The notes beneath the pieces were generated by a model that did no database searches, was not told where the DNA came from, and worked only from the letters and a program-made list of their open reading frames with translations. A stretch of 37,742 nt of DNA from Euprymna scolopes (taxonomy: Eukaryota; Mollusca; Cephalopoda; Sepiida; Sepiolidae): assembly GCA_024364805.1 (NCBI GenBank), contig CM044523.1, positions 31,224,130 through 31,261,871 on the forward strand, in the 5' to 3' direction. Positions 33,701-37,172 of this stretch are shown here, in pieces (the stretch's first letter is position 1; each line of letters starts with the position of its first letter). The translations under genes and the position numbers were made by a program.

Positions 33701-33760
33701 TCTGATGTACTGAATCCAAAAATCACAATTGCTCAATCAGGTCAAGATTTTAAGTTATAG
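1579..33760 (+). CDS. RAP1GAP: Rap1 GTPase-activating protein (RAP1GAP family), 17 exons, 5' incomplete
   Basis: Cytoplasmic or membrane-associated activator of GTP hydrolysis on the small GTPase Rap1 (role known for the family). Seventeen segments with GT/AG boundaries and compatible phases join into 1722 nt, 573 residues plus stop. Residue 1 here is the first codon of the exon at 1579. Residues 1-74 are the pre-GAP segment ending in YREYFLGK. Residues 75-363 form the dimerisation part and the RapGAP fold, including [63 protein letters not shown] and LINAE. The catalytic Asn thumb is N267 in HIGND, equivalent to human Asn290. Residues 364-573 are a post-GAP helix and a Ser-rich tail. The start codon and any GoLoco motif lie outside the window. 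SIPA1-type RapGAPs share the domain, but the flanking segments fit RAP1GAP better. Introns run from 112 to 4214 bp. I saw no frame break in the exons. Confidence 0.95.
2331..3245. mobile_element. Palindromic tRNA-like repeat, copy A, interrupted by a LINE tail
   Basis: The left arm (2331-2530) and right arm (2665-2765, resuming 3155-3240) are inverted copies of each other. The left arm carries GGAATCTGCACAG and CTTTATTTAAT; the right arm carries ATTAAATAAA and CGTGCAGACTCC. A degraded + strand B box, GGTTCAGTCC, lies near 2573. The right arm breaks at about 2766 where a LINE 3' end is inserted. Copies B (16948-17372) and C (24665-25085) share this layout. Confidence 0.7.
2770..3152 (-). mobile_element. 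LINE 3' end (Jockey/CR1-like), antisense fragment
   Basis: The reverse strand matches the 3' end of the LINE at 20391-22160: the C-terminal reverse-transcriptase region followed by a tail with CTTGACAAGT. It shares with the copy at 29612-29975 the run ending in TTCCATAGGCAAGCAGTTCT. It is 5' truncated and sits inside palindromic element A, so it inserted later. Confidence 0.75.
3237..3505. repeat. 48-bp minisatellite, about 5.6 copies
   Basis: Units begin CAGACATTTTAATCATTCT at 3237, 3282, 3330, 3378, 3426 and 3473, with spacings of 45, 48, 48, 48 and 47. The first unit continues directly from the outer end of palindromic element A, so the array grew out of the element terminus. Confidence 0.9.
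3506..4148. other. AT-rich intron 1 sequence, nothing recognised
   Basis: AT-rich, with no supportable coding or structural feature on either strand. Confidence 0.5.
4150..4201. repeat. 17-bp direct repeat, 3 copies
   Basis: Three tandem variants of ATCACTGGCAGTCATAT, differing at a few positions. Confidence 0.7.
4500..5160. repeat. Dispersed repeat with an internal duplication
   Basis: Two blocks are duplicated about 100-150 bp apart. CCCAAAAGTCCCCAGGG near 4546 recurs as CCCAAAAGTGCCCAGGG near 4694. CTTAACATATGTAAATTTGA near 4609 recurs near 4713. The right end, with GACGAACGGACGAGG near 5102, resembles CpG-bearing transposon ends. Class unknown; the short reading frames here are not credible genes. 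Confidence 0.5.
5161..5693. other. AT-rich end of intron 1
   Basis: No feature beyond homopolymer runs and the polypyrimidine tract before the acceptor at 5693. Confidence 0.5.
5694..5855 (+). CDS. RAP1GAP: RAP1GAP exon b
   Basis: 162 bases, 54 residues, phase 0 at both ends, acceptor AATTTAG, donor GTAAAT. It reads [19 protein letters not shown] and ends CYREYFLGK. It corresponds to the vertebrate segment with GPFPLILLPQFGGYWIEGT and YRKHFLGK. This strand of the N-terminal dimerisation domain is diagnostic for the RAP1GAP family. Confidence 0.95.
5856..7400. other. Intron 2, first part
   Basis: AT-rich. Positions 6805-6870 carry a short dispersed repeat with TTTATTTCTTGAG and TATCCTCCAG. 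It is found inverted at 27850-27910. Nothing else recognised. Confidence 0.5.
7621..8330. repeat. Tandem duplication, about 390-bp unit, 2 copies
   Basis: CTCAAAGTTGACGCTTTG at 7621 and CTCAAAGTTGATGCTTTG at 8011 start two diverged copies. Shared landmarks follow in the same order: GAAACTGTGTTCAAAC, CTATTTAATAGTGAA, ATTGGATAAAAACTTAT, CAACTGCATATAAACAT and TGTGTGCCG. The second copy is shorter by small deletions. Confidence 0.88.
8331..8673. other. Spacer between duplication blocks
   Basis: AT-rich intron DNA, no recognisable feature. Confidence 0.4.
8674..9290. repeat. Tandem duplication, 280-287-bp unit, with GCCATCTTGGAT motifs
   Basis: AGCTGTTAAAATGAAA occurs at 8674, 8954 and 9241, giving two full copies and a partial third. 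Each full copy has two GCCATCTTGGAT motifs, at 8809, 8830, 9096 and 9117. Shared landmarks include GATATGCTACAAGCCATA, AATGATAATGTCCATCA and GATGATAAAGCCTTAC. The motif fits the YY1-type core (CAAGATGGC in reverse). Confidence 0.88.
9291..10069. other. End of intron 2
   Basis: AT-rich, with a short TAC microsatellite at about 9950-9967 and the acceptor tract. No gene seen. Confidence 0.5.
10070..10173 (+). CDS. RAP1GAP: RAP1GAP exon c
   Basis: 104 bases, acceptor TTTTTTCAG, donor GTAAAA, ends in phase 2. It begins [20 protein letters not shown], matching vertebrate EHFNYYSLDAALGHLVFSLK, and ends in IIL plus the first two bases of the Arg of RTK. Confidence 0.96.
10286..10364 (+). CDS. RAP1GAP: RAP1GAP exon d
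   Basis: 79 bases after a 112-bp intron, the shortest in the window. Acceptor is a C-rich CCCCCCAG, donor GTAAGT. It completes [16 protein letters not shown] and ends PDKLAK, the counterpart of vertebrate RTKCRTYHDVIP and VVQMAK. It returns the frame to phase 0. Confidence 0.95.
10715..10768 (+). CDS. RAP1GAP: RAP1GAP exon e
   Basis: 54 bases, 18 residues, phase 0 at both ends, acceptor CTTTTCAG, donor GTAAGT. It encodes [18 protein letters not shown], matching the LVCEDVNVDRFYPVLYPK block of vertebrate Rap1GAP just before the RapGAP core. Confidence 0.95.
11004..11177. other. Poly-T run and assembly gap
   Basis: Thirty T (11004-11033) then 144 N (11034-11177). A homopolymer on one side and a minisatellite on the other suggest the assembly broke in low-complexity sequence. 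Reading frames across it are artefacts. Confidence 0.98.
11178..11350. repeat. 31-bp minisatellite, 5.5 copies
   Basis: TCCAGGGATTATTTTTCATA units start at 11178, 11209, 11240, 11271, 11302 and 11333, exactly 31 bp apart with few changes. The array continues into the gap. Each unit contains the palindrome TTTCATATGAAA in most copies. Confidence 0.95.
11346..11623 (-). other. Unrecognised minus-strand reading frame of about 93 codons
   Basis: An open frame on the reverse strand, less AT-rich than its surroundings, beginning [18 protein letters not shown] and including [16 protein letters not shown]. It runs on without a stop into the adjacent minisatellite, so its end is not a real gene end. 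I recognise no family. It may be a decayed transposon segment or chance. Confidence 0.25.
11640..12100. other. AT-rich intron 5 sequence
   Basis: No supportable feature between the minus-strand frame and the SINE that follows. Confidence 0.4.
12102..12322 (+). mobile_element. U2 snRNA-headed SINE, copy 1
   Basis: The head reads GCCTTTTGGTTAAGATCAAT then TAGTATCTGTTCTGAT. It aligns with U2 snRNA nt ~12-47, including the branch-point-pairing block and the 13-mer TAGTATCTGTTCT. A body then follows with GGTCAGTGAAGGA, TTGACTGAGGC, GATTTTCTCCATATTAAAAA and CTTGTGTCTAATTCTG, ending GGTAAATGAAT. The same head-body junction is seen in copy 3 (23884-24085), so it is a family, not a lone U2 pseudogene. 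Confidence 0.75.
12480..12935 (-). mobile_element. LINE 3' end (Jockey/CR1-like), antisense
   Basis: The reverse strand reads [17 protein letters not shown], then [20 protein letters not shown] and RTARHWNSLP. This is the C-terminal reverse-transcriptase region typical of the family annotated as 'transposon BS'-like. It is 5' truncated, with stops. It is close to the fragment at 27105-27605 and less so to that at 20391. Confidence 0.8.
13132..13215 (+). CDS. RAP1GAP: RAP1GAP exon f
   Basis: 84 bases, 28 residues, phase 0 at both ends, acceptor CTTCCTCAG, donor GTAAGT. It contains [19 protein letters not shown] followed by QQFGQ. FKFGVIYQKLGQ opens the RapGAP catalytic fold in vertebrates. 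Confidence 0.96.
13216..14766. other. Intron 6, nothing recognised
   Basis: AT-rich intron. The small reading frames on both strands lack coding character and I see no repeat boundary. Confidence 0.5.
14767..14867 (+). CDS. RAP1GAP: RAP1GAP exon g
   Basis: 101 bases, acceptor AAACAG, donor GTAAGT, ends in phase 2. It begins TKEEALFGN and continues [16 protein letters not shown], matching the EEELFSTN and FLEFLGQKVKLQDFKG positions of vertebrate Rap1GAP. Confidence 0.96.
15003..15042. repeat. (ATC)n microsatellite
   Basis: Eleven or more uninterrupted ATC units in intron 7. Confidence 0.98.
15440..15995 (+). mobile_element. LINE 3' end, RTE-like endonuclease/reverse transcriptase
   Basis: It reads [20 protein letters not shown], then [34 protein letters not shown] and, after frame changes, [20 protein letters not shown]. 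This is the C-terminal part common to a non-LTR reverse-transcriptase group in marine invertebrates. It ends in a short simple tail with GATGATCATCACTATCATT, as in RTE-type elements. Only the 3' end is present, with stops. Clade assignment is uncertain. Confidence 0.7.
16011..16150. repeat. 140-bp near-perfect palindrome
   Basis: The arms (16011-16080 and 16088-16150) pair over about 65 bp around a loop of roughly 8 bp. The central arm holds TGTCGCGTT and CACAAAATGAATTA, against TTCATTTTGTG and AACGCGACA. It lies directly after a LINE 3' end. Probably a foldback MITE; no target duplication seen. Confidence 0.9.
16392..16503 (+). mobile_element. U2-type SINE, copy 2, body only
   Basis: It matches the body of copies 1 and 3: GGATTTTCTCCACATTAAAG, CCTTGTGTCTAACTTTGTCC and GGGGAGGTAAATGAAT. 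The U2 head and the first half of the body are absent, consistent with 5' truncation during retrotransposition. Confidence 0.7.
16948..17372 (-). mobile_element. Palindromic tRNA-like repeat, copy B
   Basis: On the reverse strand a tRNA-like core has an A-box-like TGGCTTAGTGG (17263-17273 region) and a B-box-like GGTTCAATC (17201-17209). The core is followed by AAATTATTTAGGACTTCTA, as in copy C. The outer arms are inverted: GGAATCTGCACAG near 17060 against CATGCAGATTCTC near 17308. A box and B box lie about 60 bp apart, wider than in a tRNA gene. The long forward reading frame here is a shadow. Confidence 0.75.
17437..17566 (+). CDS. RAP1GAP: RAP1GAP exon h
   Basis: 130 bases, acceptor CTTTTCAG, donor GTTATT, which is weaker than the neighbouring donors. 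With the split Gly codon it reads [19 protein letters not shown], then [20 protein letters not shown]. This is the core of the RapGAP domain and leaves the frame in phase 0. Confidence 0.97.
17567..18913. other. Intron 8, nothing recognised
   Basis: AT-rich. 17840-18055 has an open forward frame without recognisable content. 18410-18640 is a slightly GC-richer stretch of unknown origin. Confidence 0.45.
18914..19069 (+). CDS. RAP1GAP: RAP1GAP exon i, catalytic Asn thumb
   Basis: 156 bases, 52 residues, phase 0 at both ends, acceptor TTTCCCAG, donor GTGAGG. It begins [20 protein letters not shown]. The Asn of HIGND is the catalytic residue that the family inserts into the Rap1 active site. 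[18 protein letters not shown] follows. All key residues are intact, so the enzyme should be active. Confidence 0.98.
19070..20385. other. First part of intron 9, nothing recognised
   Basis: AT-rich intron DNA with poly-A runs and a G run near 20201. No feature supported. Confidence 0.45.
20391..22160 (+). mobile_element. Decayed Jockey/CR1-like LINE, reverse-transcriptase half
   Basis: Reverse-transcriptase blocks occur in order: [22 protein letters not shown] near 20930, [46 protein letters not shown] then [10 protein letters not shown], a degraded catalytic box where YADD would be (reads stop-AGN), and MEYCCHIW. It finishes with a C-terminal region and a tail holding CTTATCCTCAAG and GGACTTGATAAGTGG. 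The endonuclease is missing and there are many stops and frameshifts. Three other copies of the tail lie elsewhere in the window. Confidence 0.88.
20705..20880. mobile_element. 158-bp insertion with 9-bp target duplication
   Basis: ATAAGTAAG at 20705-20713 is repeated at 20872-20880 and flanks 158 bp foreign to the LINE. The insert ends carry inverted ATATTCTTTTCATT and AATGAAAAGAATAT. The LINE reading continues in register across the duplicated site. The duplication length suggests a hAT-like or similar non-autonomous DNA element. Confidence 0.75.
22427..22498 (+). CDS. RAP1GAP: RAP1GAP exon j
   Basis: 72 bases, 24 residues, phase 0 at both ends, donor GTAAAT. It encodes [19 protein letters not shown] then AVFKK, matching VSVTARDDVPFFGPPLPDP in vertebrates. 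The acceptor is TTTTTAAG rather than the usual CAG or TAG. Confidence 0.96.
22665..22730. repeat. 19-20-bp tandem repeat, about 3.5 copies
   Basis: Repeated TGATTGTTAATAACATGAT units, the first and last diverged. Confidence 0.8.
22770..23010 (+). mobile_element. Mariner transposase fragment (N-terminal HTH region)
   Basis: It reads [13 protein letters not shown], then after degraded sequence [13 protein letters not shown] and [20 protein letters not shown]. These match the N-terminal helix-turn-helix region of mariner transposases (IR..L.YEF.LG, T..RW..KF, ARSGRP). Stops and deletions interrupt it. The catalytic DDE part and the terminal inverted repeats are not seen. Confidence 0.75.
23592..24105. 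mobile_element. Inverted-repeat MITE, copy 1, carrying a nested SINE
   Basis: It begins TGTTCTTCTTTGTTATTGTA and ends ACAAAGAAGAACC. It is flanked by an 8-bp direct repeat, GCTTTTTC, at 23584-23591 and 24106-24113. The left arm and centre match the intact copy at 25325-25779. Most of the right arm is replaced by the U2-headed SINE at 23884-24085. Confidence 0.7.
23884..24085 (+). mobile_element. U2 snRNA-headed SINE, copy 3
   Basis: It starts ATGCTACTCTTCTTGGC and continues TTGGCCAAGATCAAAGTGTA then GTATCT. This aligns with the start of U2 snRNA (ATCGCTTCTCGGCCTTTTGG, then CTAAGATCAAGTGTAGTATC). Divergence from U2 begins where it does in copy 1. The shared body follows with GGTGAAGGATCAG, CACGACTGAGAC, TTTTCTCCACGTTAAAAAAC and GGTGTCTAACTCTGTCCC. 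The 5' end of the head is more complete than in copy 1. Confidence 0.8.
24322..24408 (+). CDS. RAP1GAP: RAP1GAP exon k
   Basis: 87 bases, 29 residues, phase 0 at both ends, donor GTAAGT. It encodes [18 protein letters not shown] and AEQFAKLA, matching the [20 protein letters not shown] block at the end of the RapGAP domain. The acceptor is again AAG (TTTTTAAG). Confidence 0.96.
24665..25085 (+). mobile_element. Palindromic tRNA-like repeat, copy C
   Basis: The most complete + strand copy. The core has an A-box-like TGGCATAGTG at 24751 and a B-box-like GGTTCAATCC at 24814, then AAATTACTTGGAACTTCTAC. The right arm (24915-25075) contains GTCAGAGGTGACATCAACC and AGTCCAAATAGTACAAATAA. Its reverse complement matches the left arm of copy A, and weaker traces occur in copy C's own left arm. 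Confidence 0.75.
25230..25300 (-). mobile_element. Short LINE tail scrap
   Basis: The reverse strand resembles the CTTATCCTCAAG...GGACTTGATAAGTGG tail of the LINE at 20391-22160. Only about 60 bp remain. Confidence 0.5.
25325..25779. mobile_element. Inverted-repeat MITE, copy 2, both arms present
   Basis: The arms are about 165 bp or longer. GGTTCTTTTTCATTATTGTA at 25325 is mirrored by TACAATAACAAAGAAGAAC ending near 25779, and AAAAACGATAAGGTA near 25433 by TACCTTATCGTTTTTG near 25650. The centre holds AACAAAAGGGAGGTAAAT. No coding capacity. Confidence 0.85.
25800..26588. other. End of intron 11, nothing recognised
   Basis: AT-rich, with a 14-A run near 26405 and the polypyrimidine tract before the acceptor. 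Confidence 0.45.
26589..26834 (+). CDS. RAP1GAP: RAP1GAP exon l
   Basis: The largest coding exon, about 246 bases and 82 residues, acceptor CTTTCCTCAG. It begins [15 protein letters not shown], matching ERTRAALLETLYEEL, and continues with [16 protein letters not shown], the counterpart of FFESFKRVIRSRSQS. The 3' edge could be 26834 (donor GTTAAT) or 26831 (donor GTGGTT). Both keep the frame and differ by one Val; I prefer 26834. The rest of the exon is a polar, weakly conserved linker. Confidence 0.93.
27105..27605 (+). mobile_element. LINE 3' end (Jockey/CR1-like)
   Basis: Fragments read [56 protein letters not shown] and [14 protein letters not shown]. This is the same C-terminal region as the antisense copy at 12480-12935. 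It is 5' truncated, with several stops and frame changes. Confidence 0.8.
27772..27817. repeat. (TAC)n(TAA)n microsatellite
   Basis: About eight TAC or CTA units pass directly into about nine TAA units. Confidence 0.97.
27850..27910 (-). repeat. Short dispersed repeat
   Basis: The reverse strand matches 6805-6870, sharing TTTATTTCTT and TATCCTCCAG. Class unknown. Confidence 0.5.
28446..28519 (+). CDS. RAP1GAP: RAP1GAP exon m
   Basis: 74 bases, acceptor TTTTTCTAG. It encodes [19 protein letters not shown] then DKKNK, a basic Ser-rich linker like the KKSGPFGSRRSS stretch of vertebrate Rap1GAP. The donor GTAACT overlaps an ATG followed at once by TAA (28518-28523). If this intron is retained, the protein ends after one more Met. 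Splicing to the exon at 29157 keeps the frame. Confidence 0.85.
28520..29156. other. Intron 13, nothing recognised beyond homopolymers
   Basis: AT-rich with many poly-A and poly-T runs. It would form the tail of a short transcript if intron 13 were retained. Confidence 0.4.
29157..29255 (+). CDS. RAP1GAP: RAP1GAP exon n, Ser-rich tail
   Basis: 99 bases, acceptor ACTTACAG, donor GTACGT. In the spliced frame it reads [20 protein letters not shown] and then [14 protein letters not shown]. More than a third of the residues are Ser, with several Ser-Pro pairs. This suggests a phosphorylated disordered tail, as in vertebrate Rap1GAP; that is an inference. The other frames here are shadows. Confidence 0.88.
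29612..29975 (-). mobile_element. LINE 3' end (Jockey/CR1-like), antisense
   Basis: The reverse strand reads [20 protein letters not shown] then [20 protein letters not shown]. It ends in the CTTATCCTCAAGTGG...GGGACTTGATAAGT tail. It is the same 3' end as the LINE at 20391-22160 and the fragment at 2770-3152. 5' truncated. Confidence 0.82.
30293..30410 (+). CDS. RAP1GAP: RAP1GAP exon o, Ser-rich tail
   Basis: 118 bases, acceptor ATTTTCAG, donor GTGAGT. It encodes [20 protein letters not shown], then an acidic stretch ending DHEDSDTGL. Vertebrate Rap1GAP has GEDTGLES at the same place, which supports frame and orthology. RLRHNS resembles a basophilic kinase site (inference). The exon ends in phase 0. 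Confidence 0.9.
30707..31445 (+). mobile_element. Complete non-autonomous Helitron
   Basis: It starts TCTATATATATAAAAGGC after an A and ends with stem-loop ACCCGGGCATCGCCGGGT (31416-31433) then ACCCCCCGCTAG before a T. A 5' TC, a 3' hairpin about 8 bp before CTAG, insertion between A and T and no target duplication are all Helitron hallmarks. At 739 bp it has no Rep/helicase gene; the forward frame of about 150 codons across its left half has no recognised function. Confidence 0.85.
31259..31350 (+). repeat. tRNA-promoter-like (SINE-like) segment inside the Helitron
   Basis: An A-box-like TGGCCTAATGGG at 31264 and a consensus B box GGTTCGATTCTC at 31328 lie about 64 bp apart. The spacing is wider than a tRNA gene and no cloverleaf forms, so this is a tRNA-derived SINE head or fragment, not a tRNA gene. 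Confidence 0.6.
31660..31692. repeat. (TA)n(GA)n dinucleotide repeat
   Basis: Alternating AT units pass into AG units. Confidence 0.9.
31817..32095. repeat. T-rich irregular minisatellite
   Basis: Many units of the type TTTTTACTTATG or TTTTTACTTGTTATG are separated by runs of T. The Phe- and Leu-rich open frames here are a consequence of the repeat and not genes. Confidence 0.9.
32192..33036. other. End of intron 15, nothing recognised
   Basis: AT-rich intron DNA before the candidate microexon. Confidence 0.4.
33037..33066 (+). CDS. RAP1GAP: RAP1GAP candidate 30-bp microexon
   Basis: Thirty bases flanked by CCATTTTGTAG and GTGAGC, phase 0 at both ends. It encodes [10 protein letters not shown]. 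Joined to the final exon it gives NTTWDESDV, which is reminiscent of YSTWLEDSV in vertebrate Rap1GAP. It is too short to stand on similarity alone. Skipping it also keeps the frame, so it may be alternative. Confidence 0.55.
33695..33760 (+). CDS. RAP1GAP: RAP1GAP terminal coding exon
   Basis: 66 bases after a poly-T tract and acceptor GATTTAG. It encodes [20 protein letters not shown], then L and TAG at 33758-33760. NPKITI lines up with PEIKIQ near the vertebrate C terminus. The 3' UTR should follow. The first AATAAA I notice downstream is near 35132, after repeat-derived sequence, so the polyadenylation site is not assigned. Confidence 0.8.
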   Translation, partial: DESDVLNPKITIAQSGQDFKL

Positions 33761-33960
33761 CCAAATGTTGTATTTTACATTTTCGTTAACATATACGCAT
33801 GTGTGGAGTATTTTAAAAGAAGTTAGTGGGGGGGGGGTAAATGCCATGTCAAATAATTGTTTTGCTTGGAAATGATTATTTTAATGACAAGAAATATTCA
33901 GGTCTGATAGTTCTGGGTGATTATGTCATAAAGAGATCAGTTTGAAGTCATAAAACCTCA

Positions 33961-34760
33961 AAATCTAAAAATTGATGCTCAGCATACACTAAGAATGACT
34001 GGAAGAATTGATGTCTTGCAAAGAAAGGAACATCATCAATGAATACTCTTCTGCTATACATCAAGCTCAGCTTAATCAAGCAGTTCACCAAGACTCTAGA
34101 CAGGGATGGTAACTGCTTCACTTATTTGTGCATGGCTTTACAATGATTGACCATGAAGAAGTTAAAAGCTGGCATCTTTGATGGTCTTGAGATCCAGCAG
34201 CTCATCAGAGATCCTAAGTTCGAAAACTCAATGCATAAAATGGAACTGGAAGCATGGAATGGCATTTGTTCTGGTAATGAAGAACTTTTTTGGCAACAAT
34301 AAGTCCAGAAACTATGCAGAACTTGTTGACAACATACTGACTGCAATATGAACGTCAAGATGCACTACCTATTTTCACATATGGACCGGTTTCCTGAGAA
34401 CCTGGGTTCAATGTGTGAAGATCAGGGGGAGAGATTTCATCATGGCCTGAATAAGATGGAAACTTGCTGGGTTGCTGGGACGCAGTCATGATAGCTGACT
34501 TCTGTTGGGAGTTTGAAGAAATGGAAGTTTAAGCCCTGAAGTTTGAACACTGGTGAAGCAGCATGCAATTGAAGTGGACTTACCTTTATCAATGCCTACC
34601 ATTTACCAGTTTACATTAATTACATGTATCGATCAGCACAAAAACCTGACCTGATGGAAAGAAATGGATACTATATGCCGATTTAGCAATACAAAACTAC
34701 CCTAAATCAGTTGTAGAAATCGAGACAGCATTCAAAAAGTAAAAAAATTGCTGGCCAATA
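33961..34760 (+). pseudogene. Broken fossil of an unnamed multi-copy gene family
   Basis: Protein-like blocks include LKAGIFDGLEIQQLIRDP, SRNYAELVDNIL, MHYLFSHMDRFPENLGSM and EDQGERFHHGL. I recall very similar conserved proteins of unknown function occurring in many copies in arthropods and cnidarians, which suggests a gene carried by some mobile element. The copy is broken in several places and looks old. Family and element type are not established. Confidence 0.55.
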
Positions 34761-34929
34761 TAATCCATTAACATTATATACTAGATAACTTTTTAAAATT
34801 CTTGTTTTACAAAATAATTTGCTTAAACACCCAAAAAGTATTAATGAAAACATTTGATTTAGACTTATACATGTCTATTTATCATTGGGGGTACTTCATT
34901 GGCCTAATGGATGCTATCACAGATTATGG

Positions 34930-35070
34930 AACTGACAACTATGGCTAATAGCACCCTACTCAAATTCCTCGATCTGGCATTCACAGATAACATGAATTGG
35001 AACAAATACATAGAAGACACTGCCAAGGTTGCTGCAAGAAGAGTGAAATTACTGAAAGAGAATTACAACT
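34930..35070 (+). mobile_element. LINE scrap (Jockey/CR1-like)
   Basis: It reads LLKFLDLAFTDNMNWNKYIE, then DTAKVAARRVKLLKENYN. This is the segment between the palm and thumb of the same reverse-transcriptase family, and IEDTAKVAA matches IEDIAKAAA at 27105. Confidence 0.7.
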
Positions 35071-35365
35071 AATAAGTATTTATAATAACTATCATCTCTG
35101 TTTATTATGATTGCCTGACCTCAATAGGAAAAATAAATGAATAAAAATGTAACCTACACAATTCTTACGAACCATTAAATCAGATTCTGAAGTTTCAATT
35201 TAAATAACTCTGAAGAAAATAAAACCTGCTTCATTATTGTCAGCAATTTTCATTACCCCACCTAAGTCCTCCCTCATTGATTCATCCTTGTGACATCTGC
35301 TTTTGATATTTTTCAGTCTTTGCTCGGGATATCGGTTTCTCAATTTCTGTCTCTCTTATTCCATT

Positions 35366-35500
35366 TTCTCTTTTTTTTTTTTTTTTTTTTTTATGAATTA
35401 CCCTTTTTTTTATTATTAATAATAATAATAATAATAGCTAAAATCTTAATAATAATCATAATAATAATAATTTAATAATAACGACAATAATAAGAAGAAA
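35366..35500. repeat. Poly-T and (AAT)n tract
   Basis: Runs of T, then interrupted AAT units. Low complexity. Confidence 0.9.
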
Positions 35501-36135
35501 TTGGAATTAGAGGAAAGGCCGAGAAGATACAACACCCGGCAATGATGAAAACAGCTGAAATTGTAAGGAAAATCCTAGAAAGCAGAAACCAATCCACACA
35601 AACTGCAAACATTAACCAGTAATTTGGATTCTGCAATAGAAATAAAACAAAAAATAAAAAGAACATGACAGGAAACACAGAAAACTGAAACTGAAAAATT
35701 TTAAGATAACTACACCTCCTCCCCCTCTTTAAAAATTTGGTGGCATCTGCATTGGCTGGTGCCAAGCAATTTTTTTAAGCCTCAACTTCTCCAAAAAAAT
35801 GGTGGGTTTGCATTGACTGACACCACATCAGAGTTGTGAAAGGTTTGGAAGAACCAAAAATGGCAATAACCAGATCTTCACTAGAAGAGTGCAGGGAACA
35901 TTGGGACCTTGAGGGGGCTTTTTGTCACACAAACCTCAGGGAATATCAATGGCCATGGTACACAAGAAATTAATGGTAAGTGGCTGTTGCAATAACATGA
36001 AGTCATCTGTACTGGTTATTAAGGTATGGAGAACACTGCAAATCTGGGGAGACTTATCACTCAGCTTTAAGGGAACACCACAGATTATTTGAAGTTAGTG
36101 ATCACTAGTGGTGACCTATGTGAAAACACCTAGTG
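35500..36135. other. Less AT-rich anonymous sequence, possible repeat
   Basis: It is more GC-rich than its flanks and bounded by AAT and AAT/GAT microsatellites on either side, as mobile-element tails often are. An imperfect duplication links ATTTGGTGGCATCTGCATTG near 35736 and AATGGTGGGTTTGCATTGAC near 35798. No family recognised. Confidence 0.4.
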
Positions 36136-36137
36136 AG

Positions 36138-36200
36138 TGAATAATAATAATAATAATGATGATGACAATAATGATAATAATAATGATGATGATAATAAGC
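36138..36200. repeat. (AAT)n/(GAT)n microsatellite
   Basis: Mixed AAT, GAT and GAC units. Confidence 0.95.
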
Positions 36201-36624
36201 GTTGGATAACTTTGTTGAATTGCTTATTAAGTTTATCAATTTCACTCTGGATATATATAGTTAAATATAGTTAATAGTTGGAATACTTATCCCAGGAAAA
36301 CAAAAAGGCATCCTAATAATGAAACGCGTTTGAAACTTAATTAAATTCAACAAAACATTGATGAATTCACATTCAGTATGATAAATAACAAGCAAAAAAT
36401 AATCTACCTGCCATCAAGCAGCCATTAATCTAGCTCTAAGTATTTTTAGATGTTTAACTTGCTTTACCTATCTTTAATTTAAATCTATTGTAATTTAAAA
36501 AATTAATACTTTGTATTTAAATTACTTTTTGAAAATTAATCAATATAATTTTTTTAAGAAAGGTTTTGATAATTATCTTTTTTTTCTTGAATTACTTTAA
36601 TTGCTGCTAACATCAACAAATTAT

Positions 36625-36712
36625 TGCAAATATATATATATATTTGTAATTTTATTGTTTTATTTAATTATATATATATAATATGAAATAGAACAATAAA
36701 ATTACAAATGAA
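36625..36712. repeat. AT-rich palindrome
   Basis: ATTTGTAATTTTATTGTT is mirrored by AACAATAAAATTACAAAT across a TA-rich loop. Possible foldback element. Confidence 0.85.
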
Positions 36713-37137
36713 TAACACTGAATATTAATTTATAAACTGTTTAAAAAGTGATGCAAATACATGTACAAATACATGTGTTTGGGTTTTTGTCTACCACTAT
36801 AGATACAGTATTTAAGAGACTATTATTAATTTAAATAATAGTGAGTTGTTTTGATAATACTATAGCTATGATAAATAGGGGAACCCCTTCTGCATTGATT
36901 AATTTAGATAAATGCAAAAAGCAACTTACATTTCTTCTGCTATTAGTCCATGAGTTAACCCCTATTCCAATTAACTTTCCAGTATCAATTTCTTCTGCAT
37001 GACTTGTTATTTATGTTCCTAAGATGGTCTCTATTTGCTTTCTTGCCATTATTTAGTCTTGGTCCTCAACCCTGCATTTTTTAGTGATTCTCCCGTTGGC
37101 AACTAAATTGTTATGGTAGTTCACTTTTATTTGTATG

Positions 37138-37172
<35 letters not shown>

